NCBI RefSeq assembly: GCF_024448895.1
Contig: NZ_JAMOIC010000014.1
Location: 1-64,000, forward strand
Length of the DNA: 64,000 bases
Source: Stutzerimonas stutzeri
GTDB lineage: Bacteria; Pseudomonadota; Gammaproteobacteria; Pseudomonadales; Pseudomonadaceae
Reading direction: 5' to 3'
The notes beneath the pieces were generated by a model, which saw only the letters and a program-made list of their open reading frames with translations, did no database searches and had not been told where the DNA came from. Every line of letters starts with the position of its first letter. Position 1 is the first letter of the stretch. A program made the position numbers and the translations under genes. Shown here piece by piece: positions 1 to 8,022 of this stretch.

Positions 1-40
1 TCACCGGAGCGAGGGAAGTCGAGCGTAGCGAGACCCGGAT

Positions 41-110
41 GCAGGGGCGAGACCTTTTGGTTCCTTTTGGGGCGACTGCCAAAAGGGACTCGCCCAGCAG
101 GGCGAAACCA
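41..110. repeat. Dispersed hairpin repeat upstream of fliQ
   Basis: A GC-rich unit containing TTTTGGTTCC, a short palindrome around GACTGCCAAAAGGGACT and the tail CGCCCAGCAGGGCGAAACC. The same unit recurs at 11785-11869, and its tail forms both arms of the long hairpin at 11567-11633. It lies where fliP would be expected to end just before fliQ. The remainder of positions 1-211 holds no recognisable gene. Confidence 0.7.
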
Positions 111-211
111 ATGCCCCAGCCAGCTAAAACAAACAGCCATTGCACCCGAGGCCAAAGCCACCACCGGCTCGCCGCGGCCTGTAGCGGCCGCATCACCCAC
201 CAGGTGCTCCC

Positions 212-484
212 ATGCTGACCCCCGACACCGCCGTCAATATCATCTCCAACGCCATCCACGTCATCGTGCTGGTGGTCTGCGTGCTGGTGGTACCAAGCCT
301 GCTCGGCGGCCTGCTCGTGAGCATTTTCCAGGCTGCTACCCAGATCAATGAACAAATGCTCAGCTTCCTGCCACGCCTGCTGATCACCCTCGGCATGCTG
401 GTCTTCGCCGGGCACTGGATCCTGCGCACGTTCAGCGACCTGTTCATCGAAACCTTCACCCAAGCCGGGCGGCTGGTCGGTTAG
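212..484 (+). CDS. fliQ: Flagellar export-gate protein FliQ
   Basis: A 90-residue, very hydrophobic protein with two transmembrane helices, the usual length for FliQ. FliQ sits with FliP and FliR in the core of the flagellar type III export gate in the inner membrane. It begins MLTPDTAVNII and carries the family's small-residue-rich first helix (LLGGLLVSIFQAATQINEQ). Its stop is followed two bases later by fliR, and fliR-flhB-flhA follow as one overlapping operon, which secures the assignment. fliP is not within the 211 bases upstream. Virulence-type SctS proteins are related, but the full-length flhA and flhB that follow favour a flagellar system. Confidence 0.93.
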   Translation: MLTPDTAVNIISNAIHVIVLVVCVLVVPSLLGGLLVSIFQAATQINEQMLSFLPRLLITLGMLVFAGHWILRTFSDLFIETFTQAGRLVG

Positions 485-486
485 CC

Positions 487-1284
487 ATGGGCAACGAACC
501 CATCATGCAGGTCGGTCAGTACCTGCAATCGTTGCTGGGCTACTGGTGGCCGTTCTGCCGAATCATGGCCGTGTTCAGCCTCGCACCGATGTTCAGCCAC
601 AAGTCGCTCAGCGTGCGGGTTCGCGTACTGCTGGCCATTGCCCTGACAGTGGTGCTCACCGCCGCGCTGCCAGCGACGGCGCCCATCGACCCGCTGTCGC
701 TCAAAGGCCTGCTCACCGCCTTCGAGCAGATCGCCATGGGCCTGCTGCTGGGGCTGGCGCTGATGCTGGTGTTTACCGTCTTCACGCTGATCGGCGACAT
801 CGTCTCGACTCAGCTGGGCCTGTCCATGGCGGTGTTCAATGACCCCATGAACGGGGTGTCGTCGGCATCGATCATCTATCAGCTGTATTTCATCCTGCTG
901 GCGCTGCTGTTCTTCGCCACCGATGGGCATCTGGTGATAGTCACCATCATCTACCAGAGCTTCGTTCTCTGGCCGATCGGCAGCGGCATTCATTTCGACG
1001 GCCTGCAGACCATCGCGATGTCGCTGAGCTGGGTGATATCCGCGGCGCTGTTGATCGCCCTGCCGATCGTCTTCTGCATGACCCTGGTGCAGTTCTGCTT
1101 TGGTCTGCTCAACCGCATCTCGCCAGCGATGAACCTGTTCTCCCTGGGCTTCCCCATGGCGATCATCGCCGGGCTGGTGCTGATCTACCTGACCCTGCCC
1201 AACCTGTCCGAATCCTACCTGCACCTGACCCGCGAACTGCTGGGCAACATCGGCGAGATTCTGCGGAGCGGCCGCGATGTCTGA
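487..1284 (+). CDS. fliR: Flagellar export-gate protein FliR
   Basis: A 265-residue polytopic membrane protein (about six hydrophobic segments) matching FliR in length and in the internal run LGLSMAVFNDPMNGVSSASI. It forms part of the FliPQR export channel. ATG at 487 is two bases after the fliQ stop; a second in-frame ATG occurs at residue 7. The end overlaps flhB by eight bases, indicating translational coupling. The sequence differs from what I recall of the polar-flagellum FliR of Pseudomonas and resembles secondary or lateral systems, but that distinction is from memory and needs a tree. Confidence 0.92.
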   Translation: MGNEPIMQVGQYLQSLLGYWWPFCRIMAVFSLAPMFSHKSLSVRVRVLLAIALTVVLTAALPATAPIDPLSLKGLLTAFEQIAMGLLLGLALMLVFTVFTLIGDIVSTQLGLSMAVFNDPMNGVSSASIIYQLYFILLALLFFATDGHLVIVTIIYQSFVLWPIGSGIHFDGLQTIAMSLSWVISAALLIALPIVFCMTLVQFCFGLLNRISPAMNLFSLGFPMAIIAGLVLIYLTLPNLSESYLHLTRELLGNIGEILRSGRDV

Positions 1285-2416
1285 GCAGAACAGCAGCCAG
1301 GAAAAAACCGAAGAGGCCTCCGAGCAGAAACTCAAGAAGAGTCGCGACGATGGCCAGGTTTCCCGCTCCAAGGACGTCGCCACCACGGTCTCGCTGCTGG
1401 CGACCCTGCTGGTGCTGAAGTTCAGCATCGGCTTCTTTTTCGACGGCATGCAGCAGGCGTTCAGCTACTCGTACATCAACTTCCATGAAAGCGAGATGAG
1501 CGTCGACGACCTGCAGTTGATCCTCACCCACAACCTGCTGGTGTTCATCAGCGTGTTGCTGCCCTTGCTGATCACGCCGATCTTGGTCATCGCCTTCGCC
1601 CTGGTGCCGGGCGGCTGGGTGTTCGCCTCGAAGAACTTCGCCCCCAAGTTCAGCAAGCTCAACCCCATCACCGGGCTTGGGAGGATGGTCGGGGCGCAGA
1701 ACTGGACGGAGCTGCTCAAGTCGATGCTGAAGATCACCGCACTGCTGAGCATCGCCGCTGGCCAGCTGTACTACGCCGCGCCCAAGCTGATCGCGCTGCA
1801 GCGCAGCGACATCAGCAATGCCATCGGCAGCGCCTTCTCGCTGACCTTCGACCTGGCGATTTCGCTGCTGCTGGTGTTCGTGCTGTTCTCGTTCATCGAT
1901 ATCCCGCTGCAGCGCTTCTTCTTCCTGAAAAAAATGCGCATGACCAAGCAGGAACGCAAGGAAGAGCACAAGAACCAGGAAGGCCGCCCTGAGGTGAAGG
2001 CGCGCATCAAGCAGCTGCAGCGCCAGCTGGCCCAACGGCAGATCAGCCGTGTGATCAAGGATGCCGATGTGGTGATCGTCAACCCGACGCATTATGCGGT
2101 GGCGCTCAAGTATGACCCCAAGAAGGCCGAAACACCTTTTGTCATCGCCCGTGGCGTCGATGAGACCGCGCTGTATATCCGCAAGCTGGCCCAGGCCAAC
2201 GGGCTGGAGGTGATCGAGCTGCCACCACTGGCGCGGGCGATCTACTACAGCACCCAGGTCAACCAGCAGATTCCGGCGCCGCTCTACACCGCGGTCGCCC
2301 ACGTGCTGACGTACATCCTCCAGCTCAAGGCCTGGAAGCAGGGTCGGCGCGCGAAGCCCACGCTGACCAGTGACATCCATATTCCCGAAGAACTGTTCAA
2401 CCGAGCCCGATCATGA
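1277..2416 (+). CDS. flhB: Flagellar export switch protein FlhB
   Basis: A 379-residue protein with a charged N-terminus, four transmembrane helices (residues about 35-210) and a cytoplasmic C-terminal domain carrying the autocleavage motif NPTH at residues 269-272 (VNPTHYAVAL). Autocleavage at this motif switches the export apparatus from rod/hook to filament substrates. The N-terminus (EKTEEASEQKLKKSRDDGQ) resembles lateral-type FlhB rather than the polar Pseudomonas form as I remember it. It overlaps fliR by eight bases and flhA by four (ATGA), so the three are translationally coupled. Confidence 0.95.
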   Translation: MSEQNSSQEKTEEASEQKLKKSRDDGQVSRSKDVATTVSLLATLLVLKFSIGFFFDGMQQAFSYSYINFHESEMSVDDLQLILTHNLLVFISVLLPLLITPILVIAFALVPGGWVFASKNFAPKFSKLNPITGLGRMVGAQNWTELLKSMLKITALLSIAAGQLYYAAPKLIALQRSDISNAIGSAFSLTFDLAISLLLVFVLFSFIDIPLQRFFFLKKMRMTKQERKEEHKNQEGRPEVKARIKQLQRQLAQRQISRVIKDADVVIVNPTHYAVALKYDPKKAETPFVIARGVDETALYIRKLAQANGLEVIELPPLARAIYYSTQVNQQIPAPLYTAVAHVLTYILQLKAWKQGRRAKPTLTSDIHIPEELFNRARS

Positions 2417-4509
2417 GCCTGATTCAGAAACTGACACCGACCTTCAGCAGCGGACGGATTGGGATTCCGCTGATCATCCTGTCGATCCTGGCGATGATCA
2501 TCCTACCGCTGCCACCGCAGTTGCTGGACGTGCTGTTCACCTTCAACATCGCCATGTCGATTCTGGTGTTGCTGGTCAGCGTGTCGTCGAAGAGTCCGCT
2601 GGATTTCTCGCTGTTCCCGACGGTGATTCTGGTCACCACGCTGATGCGCCTGACCCTGAACGTCGCCTCGACGCGGGTGGTGCTGCTCGAAGGCCACAGC
2701 GGCACGGGCGCGGCGGGCAAGGTGATCGAAGCCTTCGGTGAGGTGGTGATCGGCGGTAACTTCATCGTCGGTCTGGTGGTGTTCGTGATCCTGATGCTGA
2801 TCAACTTCATCGTGATCACCAAGGGCGGCGAGCGGATCTCCGAGGTCACGGCGCGCTTTACCCTGGATGCCCTGCCCGGCAAGCAAATGGCTATCGACGC
2901 CGACCTAAACGCCGGCCTGCTAACCAACGAAGAAGCCAAGGCGCGACGCCAGGAGGTGGCCAAGGAAGCCGACTTCTACGGTGCAATGGACGGCGCCTCG
3001 AAGTTCGTCCGCGGCGATGCCATCGCCGGCATCCTGATCCTGCTGATCAACCTCTTCGGCGGTTTCGCCATCGGCGTCTTCGTCCACGATTTGGCCGCCG
3101 GCGAGGCGTTCAAGCAATACGCCCTGCTGACCATTGGTGACGGCCTTGTTGCGCAGATTCCGGCGCTGCTCTTGTCCACCGCAGCGGCGATCATCGTCAC
3201 CCGCATCAATGAATCCAGCGACATCACCAGCCAGGTTCAGCGCCAGCTGCTGGCCAACCCTGCCTCGCTCTACACCGTGGCTGGCATTCTCTTCGTGCTC
3301 GGCATGGTGCCGGGCATGCCGCATCTGGCGTTCCTCGGCTTTGCCGCGCTGATCGGCTTTATCGCCTGGCGCGTCTCAATGCACGAGCCTCCTGCTGCTG
3401 GGGCTGATCTCAAGGAAATCCAGGCCATCGGCCAGGCGATGGACAAGGAAAAGGCACAATCGCTGGCCTGGGAAGACATCCCGCTGGTGGAGCGCCTGTC
3501 CATCTCACTGGGCTACAAACTGGTCGGGTTGGTCAACGAAGCGTCCGGCGCGCCCTTGCCAGCGCGGGTGCGTGGCGTACGCCAGACGCTGTCCGAGCAC
3601 CTGGGCTTTCTGCTTCCGGAAGTGCAGATACGCGACAGCCTGCGGTTGAAGGCCTCGCAATACGACATCTACATCAATGGCGAGAAGATCGACGGCGCCG
3701 AGCTGCACGCAGACCGCCTGATGGCGATCCCTTCGCCCGAACTCTATGGCGAGATCGACGGCATCCTCGGCACCGACCCGGCCTACCGCATGCAGGTGGT
3801 GTGGATTCAGCCCACGGACAAGTCGCGTGCGCTGAACCTCGGTTATCAGGTCATCGACTGCGCCAGTGTCGTCGCCACGCACCTGAACAAAGTGGTGCGC
3901 GAGCATCTGCCGGACCTGTTCAAGCACGACGACGTCGAGCACCTGATGCAGCGCTTGACGCTGCAGGCGCCGAAGCTCGCTGAAAGCCTTAAGAATGCTC
4001 TGAGTTACACCCAGCAGATGCGCGTCTATCGCCAGCTGCTGCTGGAGGAAGTGCCGCTGCGCGATATCGAAACCATCGCCAGCACGCTGCTCGAATGCAG
4101 CGAAACCACCAAGGACCCGGTGCTGCTGGCCGCCGACGTGCGCTACGCCCTGCGCCGCAGCATCGTTTCGATGATTGCCGGTGATCGTCGCGAACTGGCG
4201 GTGTTCGTGCTGGAAAATGCGCTAGAGAACACCCTGCTCAACGCTCTGGCGATTGCCCAGCAAGCCGGCCAGGTGAGCCTGGACAACATTCCGGTGGAGC
4301 CGAGCCTGCTCAACCAGCTGCAGAACAGCATGCCGGTGGTTAAGGAAAAGCTGCGCAAGGACGGCCACCCGCCGATCCTCACCGTGATGCCGCAGCTGCG
4401 CCCCCTGTTGTCGCGCTACGCACGGGTGTTCAGCCCGGGCCTGCACGTGCTGTCGCAGAATGAAATTCCGGATCGGGTCGGCGTAAACATTCTCGGCACG
4501 CTGGGTTAA
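2413..4509 (+). CDS. flhA: Flagellar export protein FlhA
   Basis: A 698-residue member of the FHIPEP family and the largest export-gate component. The N-terminal half has about eight transmembrane helices and includes LNVASTRVVLLEG and the conserved cytoplasmic loop DALPGKQMAIDADLNAGLL. The C-terminal half (from about residue 340) is the cytosolic ring that docks chaperone-substrate complexes. It starts with ATG overlapping the flhB stop. In the polar Pseudomonas cluster flhA is followed by flhF and fleN; here it is the last gene, followed by REP elements and an unrelated gene on the opposite strand, which supports a second flagellar system or a split locus. Confidence 0.95.
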   Translation: MSLIQKLTPTFSSGRIGIPLIILSILAMIILPLPPQLLDVLFTFNIAMSILVLLVSVSSKSPLDFSLFPTVILVTTLMRLTLNVASTRVVLLEGHSGTGAAGKVIEAFGEVVIGGNFIVGLVVFVILMLINFIVITKGGERISEVTARFTLDALPGKQMAIDADLNAGLLTNEEAKARRQEVAKEADFYGAMDGASKFVRGDAIAGILILLINLFGGFAIGVFVHDLAAGEAFKQYALLTIGDGLVAQIPALLLSTAAAIIVTRINESSDITSQVQRQLLANPASLYTVAGILFVLGMVPGMPHLAFLGFAALIGFIAWRVSMHEPPAAGADLKEIQAIGQAMDKEKAQSLAWEDIPLVERLSISLGYKLVGLVNEASGAPLPARVRGVRQTLSEHLGFLLPEVQIRDSLRLKASQYDIYINGEKIDGAELHADRLMAIPSPELYGEIDGILGTDPAYRMQVVWIQPTDKSRALNLGYQVIDCASVVATHLNKVVREHLPDLFKHDDVEHLMQRLTLQAPKLAESLKNALSYTQQMRVYRQLLLEEVPLRDIETIASTLLECSETTKDPVLLAADVRYALRRSIVSMIAGDRRELAVFVLENALENTLLNALAIAQQAGQVSLDNIPVEPSLLNQLQNSMPVVKEKLRKDGHPPILTVMPQLRPLLSRYARVFSPGLHVLSQNEIPDRVGVNILGTLG

Positions 4510-4545
4510 CCGATCGCAGTCCTGACCCGCGGTCATCTGCCCTTA

Positions 4546-4760
4546 CGGATCGCCAGCAAGCTGGCTCCTACAGGTGCGGAGCGGCGCCCCCGCCCCCCCT
4601 TGAGCAGGCTGCTTTTGTAGGAGCGCGATCAAGCGACCCTTTAACTGAGATGCGACGGACGCGGATCGCCAGCAAGCTGGCTCCTACGGGTGCGGAGCGG
4701 TGACTTGCTCCTGGCGTGTGCGGGCCGATTTCGTAGGAGCGAGCTTGCTCGCGATCAAGG
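4546..4760. repeat. REP/BIME cluster after flhA
   Basis: The 304-base gap after flhA contains two direct copies of GGATCGCCAGCAAGCTGGCT followed by CCTAC(A/G)GGTGCGGAGCGG (4547-4583 and 4662-4699) and, inverted, GTAGGAGCGAGCTTGCTCGC (from 4733), whose core GCGAGC-TT-GCTCGC is a perfect palindrome. These are Pseudomonas-type REP units arranged as a bacterial interspersed mosaic element. The same families recur at 14011-14430. No open reading frame here looks real. Confidence 0.8.
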
Positions 4761-4813
4761 GCCTTGGGGCCGCAAACCGCCAGCGGAGCCGCACCCACAG
4801 CCGTCCGGGTTGC

Positions 4814-5509
4814 TTAGAGATTCTCTGCCAAGAACACCAATGTCCGCCCATGGGCCAGCGCGGCCGCATTCTGGTTGTAGGCCGGCCGCGCCCAGCAGTT
4901 GAAGCCGTGGTCCACTCCCGGGTAGGTCTCGACCTGCGCCTGGCCGACCTGGGCCATCTTTTCCTGCACGTCAGCGACTGCATCACTGTCGATGTGGTCG
5001 TCTTCTTCGGCGAAGTGGAACAGCGTCGGACACTTGATCTTATCGGCCTGGTCCAGACGCTTCTCGATGCTGCCGGGGTAGTAGCAGACCGCAGCATCGA
5101 CGCCCGCATTGGCGGCGCTCAGGAACGACAGAACCCCGCCCATGCAATAGCCTACGGAGGCGACGCGCCCGTTGCAGTCGTCGCGCTCTCGCAGTAGCTC
5201 GGCAGTGCGCCGTAGATCATCGATGGCCAGATCGAAATCCAGCGCCTGCATCAGAGCGAAGGCACGCTCCCAATCATCGCCGCCATAACCCAGCTTGACG
5301 CCCGGCTCGCTGCGCCAGAACAGATCGGGCGCCAGCACTACGTAGCCATCGGACGCGTACTGGTCCGCGACGGACTGGATATGCTCATTGACGCCAAATA
5401 TCTCCTGAATCAGCACGATACCGGGGCCATGTCCTGCTGGCGGTAGCGCTAGATAGCCTTTGAAGGTCTTGCCGTCCTGCGCGGGAATGTCGATCCACTC
5501 TGAAGTCAT
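4814..5509 (-). CDS. Dienelactone hydrolase family protein
   Basis: A 231-residue cytosolic alpha/beta-hydrolase of the dienelactone hydrolase family, which classically opens enol-lactones in chlorocatechol degradation but includes many esterases of unknown substrate. The nucleophile elbow is G-Y-C-M-G-G (Cys, as in true dienelactone hydrolases); the acid lies in the EEDDH segment and the catalytic His in VDHGFNC. The early segment GIVLIQEIFGVNEHI is the family's substrate-binding Glu region. It is monocistronic, downstream of REP elements and convergent with flhA. No catechol-pathway genes are nearby, so a general hydrolase role is more likely. Confidence 0.88.
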   Translation of the reverse strand: MTSEWIDIPAQDGKTFKGYLALPPAGHGPGIVLIQEIFGVNEHIQSVADQYASDGYVVLAPDLFWRSEPGVKLGYGGDDWERAFALMQALDFDLAIDDLRRTAELLRERDDCNGRVASVGYCMGGVLSFLSAANAGVDAAVCYYPGSIEKRLDQADKIKCPTLFHFAEEDDHIDSDAVADVQEKMAQVGQAQVETYPGVDHGFNCWARPAYNQNAAALAHGRTLVFLAENL

Positions 5510-5650
5510 GCCGGTCTCCGTTGGGTTGCGGACATATGCCGATCACGGCGCGGTGCGCTGCGCACGGCTGGAACAGGTGCGACAGGTCAGGGCCGGCGTA
5601 GTTCGTCCAGGATGATCCAGCGTAGATGGAGAAGTGATCAGCCTCGGTAG

Positions 5651-5668
5651 GGGCGAATTCATTCGCCC
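5651..5668. repeat. Short perfect palindrome GGGCGAAT-TC-ATTCGCCC
   Basis: An eight-base inverted repeat with a two-base centre in the 284-base gap between the hydrolase and the MFS gene. It resembles a REP-like palindrome rather than a terminator, as no T-run follows. The rest of the gap shows no gene I would defend; a 63-codon frame across it has no family features. Confidence 0.5.
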
Positions 5669-5793
5669 AGTCAACACCTGCCGGGCGAACAAATTTGCCT
5701 CTGCCAATGCATACGTCATAACCAGAGCCTGTCCGCTACCATGGTCTGTCCCTTTCGAACCCCATCACCACCCAAACGCCACGGAGATAATCG

Positions 5794-7110
5794 ATGCCTC
5801 AGGCGCCCTCAGCAGACGCCCATGATCCGACCGGTGAGCCGAACAGCAAGCGCCTCTACCGCAAGATCGCCTGGCGATTGATCCCGTTTCTCTGCTTTTG
5901 CTACCTGGCGGCCTATCTGGACCGCATCAACGTGGGCTTCGCCAAACTGCAGATGGCCGAGCAACTGCAGCTCAGCGATGCCGCTTTCGGGTTCGGCGCG
6001 GGGCTGTTCTTCGTCGGCTACATCCTGTTCGAGGTGCCGAGCAACCTGATCCTCAAACGCGTCGGCGCGCGGATATGGATCGCGCGAATCATGATCACCT
6101 GGGGTGTGCTCTCGGCCTGCACCATGCTGGTGACCACGCCGGGGCAGTTCTACCTCGTCCGTTTCCTGCTCGGTATCGCCGAGGCGGGCTTTCTGCCGGG
6201 CGTGCTGTATTACCTGACGCTGTGGTTTCCGACGTATCGACGCGGGCGGATGATCGCGCTGTTCATGATCGGCCTGCCGCTATCGAGCGTGATCGGCGCA
6301 CCGCTATCGGGCTGGATCCTCGACCACTTCGATCAGATTCAAGGGCTGCGTGGCTGGCAATGGCTGTTCCTGCTGGAAGGCATTCCCAGCGTGCTGCTCG
6401 GGTTGATGACGCTGCGCATGCTGCCCGATGGCCCCCAGCAAGCGGATTGGCTGGACGTCCGCGAGCAAGGCCAGGTTCTTCGCGATCTCGCTGTCGACGA
6501 GGCGCAGAGCCCGGCCAGTGGTGAGAGTTTTCGTCAGGGCTTCTTCAATCTGAAGGTGTGGATGCTGGGCGGCATCGACTTCGCGATCCTGCTGAGCGCT
6601 TATGCGATGGGCTTCTGGATGCCGACCTTCATTCGCAACGCCGGCGTCACCGACGTTTCGGATATCGGCCTGCTGACCGCACTGCCAAGCATCGCTGCGG
6701 TGATCGGCATGCTGCTGCTTGGCGCCAGCTCGGACCGTTTCCGCGAACGCCGTTGGCACATCATCCTGCCGTTCTGGATTGGCGCCGCGGCCATGGCAGC
6801 GAGCACCGCATTCACCGACAGCGTGATGGCGACGGTTCTGCTGTTCTCCATCGCCCAGGCAACGATCATCGGGGCGGTACCGGTCTTCTTCAGCCTGCCG
6901 GCGACCTTTCTAACCGGCACCGCGGCGGCGACCGGCTTCGCCCTGGCCTGCTCGCTGGCGAATATTGCGGGTCTGGTGAGTAATACCCTGATCGGGCTGG
7001 CACTGGATATCACCGGGAAGAGCGGCAGTGCGCTGTTGTTCTTCGCGGCGTGTCTGCTGATGGGTTCGCTGCTGGTCTTTGCGCTGCCGGCGAAGGTGGT
7101 GAATCGCTAA
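5794..7110 (+). CDS. MFS transporter, anion:cation symporter family
   Basis: A 438-residue inner-membrane carrier with 12 predicted helices. Helix 1 carries YLDRINVGFA and helix 2 is followed by EVPSNLILKRVGARIW, both diagnostic of the anion:cation symporter (phthalate/tartrate/glucarate permease) family, which imports organic anions with protons. A long cytosolic loop after helix 6 (about residues 205-245) is typical. ATG at 5794 is preceded by GGAGATAATCG, an adequate ribosome-binding site. The gene is isolated, its end overlapping the convergent PilZ gene by four bases, so the substrate cannot be inferred from neighbours. Confidence 0.9.
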   Translation: MPQAPSADAHDPTGEPNSKRLYRKIAWRLIPFLCFCYLAAYLDRINVGFAKLQMAEQLQLSDAAFGFGAGLFFVGYILFEVPSNLILKRVGARIWIARIMITWGVLSACTMLVTTPGQFYLVRFLLGIAEAGFLPGVLYYLTLWFPTYRRGRMIALFMIGLPLSSVIGAPLSGWILDHFDQIQGLRGWQWLFLLEGIPSVLLGLMTLRMLPDGPQQADWLDVREQGQVLRDLAVDEAQSPASGESFRQGFFNLKVWMLGGIDFAILLSAYAMGFWMPTFIRNAGVTDVSDIGLLTALPSIAAVIGMLLLGASSDRFRERRWHIILPFWIGAAAMAASTAFTDSVMATVLLFSIAQATIIGAVPVFFSLPATFLTGTAAATGFALACSLANIAGLVSNTLIGLALDITGKSGSALLFFAACLLMGSLLVFALPAKVVNR

Positions 7111-7442
7111 TCGCGCCGTTTGGGCATGAGCTCGCCGATCAACCGCGTGTAGTCATCACTGGGGCGATCCAGAGAAAAGCCCATTTCAAAACTGTCGCGG
7201 CGGGAATCCTTGCGCACCCACTGGCAGAGCACCACCACCTGTACTTCCCGGGTCTTTTCGCCCACGGTCGGCACGTGCAGGCACATCTCATAGCAGCCAC
7301 TCATACCCAGTGGCTGCTTGGCGACCAGACGCAAACCGCCCATGGACATGTCAGCCACGTAACCCATGGGGTCGCCGCTGAGGCGATTGGTGACCTGGAT
7401 ACGGCTGAGATGGCGGAAGGTTAGGCGGCTGTGTTGGCGCAT
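7107..7442 (-). CDS. PilZ domain protein (putative c-di-GMP receptor)
   Basis: A 111-residue single-domain protein. The two c-di-GMP-binding signatures are visible: an RxxxR near the N-terminus (RHLSR, residues 10-14) and D-M-S-M-G-G (about residues 32-37), matching the (D/N)xSxxG motif. Such stand-alone PilZ proteins sense cyclic di-GMP and often tune motility or exopolysaccharide production. It is monocistronic and convergent with the MFS gene. Which process it controls cannot be read here, although flagellar export genes lie 2.6 kb away. Confidence 0.85.
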   Translation of the reverse strand: MRQHSRLTFRHLSRIQVTNRLSGDPMGYVADMSMGGLRLVAKQPLGMSGCYEMCLHVPTVGEKTREVQVVVLCQWVRKDSRRDSFEMGFSLDRPSDDYTRLIGELMPKRRD

Positions 7443-7610
7443 GGCGAGGCTCTGGCAGTCCTTTTATCCGCCGCGCCTGGAAGCGTCCTCCCGGGCACGA
7501 TGACGGCGGTGTACTTAAAGGCTGCAGGCGACCGAATCTCGACAGAAATTAAGGGCCGACTCGAATATTTTTACTAGCGGAGCGGTTGGGTGCACCGCTC
7601 CGCAATGCCG

Positions 7611-7829
7611 CTAACGTTCCGAGCGGTCCTGCTTGCCACGCTTCAACGCGTCCTCGTCGCTGACGTCGTCGGTGATATCACACGGGACGTTGTAGGCGCC
7701 GCCTGGCACGTCGTCGCGATCGCCGCCAGCGACTTCGCCATTGCTTTTGCCTCCCGCCTTGTCGATGCGCTCTTCGTTACGGTCGTTGATCGATTCGAGG
7801 TTTTCTTTGCCACGTTCGGATTGGTTCAT
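7611..7829 (-). CDS. Small hydrophilic hypothetical protein
   Basis: 72 residues, almost wholly charged or polar, with repeated Glu/Asp/Lys/Arg/Asn (NQSERGKENLESINDRNEER at the start and a C-terminus ending KRGKQDRSER). No hydrophobic core is evident, suggesting a disordered or stress-related small protein. The start was placed at the internal ATG because GGAGGTCCC lies directly before it; an upstream extension of 37 codons has non-protein-like composition. No function is recognised. Confidence 0.6.
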   Translation of the reverse strand: MNQSERGKENLESINDRNEERIDKAGGKSNGEVAGGDRDDVPGGAYNVPCDITDDVSDEDALKRGKQDRSER

Positions 7830-8022
7830 GGGACCTCCAGCTGGTTGCGCGTTCGGATACCGATGGGCATCCCCCCAAGTTAGGAAGACGCCTGATCCCA
7901 GAAGTTGCACGCAAATCGCCCCTGCAGGATGACTGGCCATTCGGCGGGCGCGCTGAACTTATCGCCTATACAGACGGCCAAAAAATCATCTGGGGACTTC
8001 CCCACTGCCGCCGTGTGAACTT

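Noticed and set aside
1163-2380. 405-codon minus-strand open frame across flhB
   Set aside because: Mirror of flhB codon usage, extremely rich in Gln, Arg and His, and no motif.
5634-5825. 63-codon frame upstream of the MFS gene
   Set aside because: Overlaps the MFS start out of frame, crosses a REP-like palindrome and has no protein-like features.
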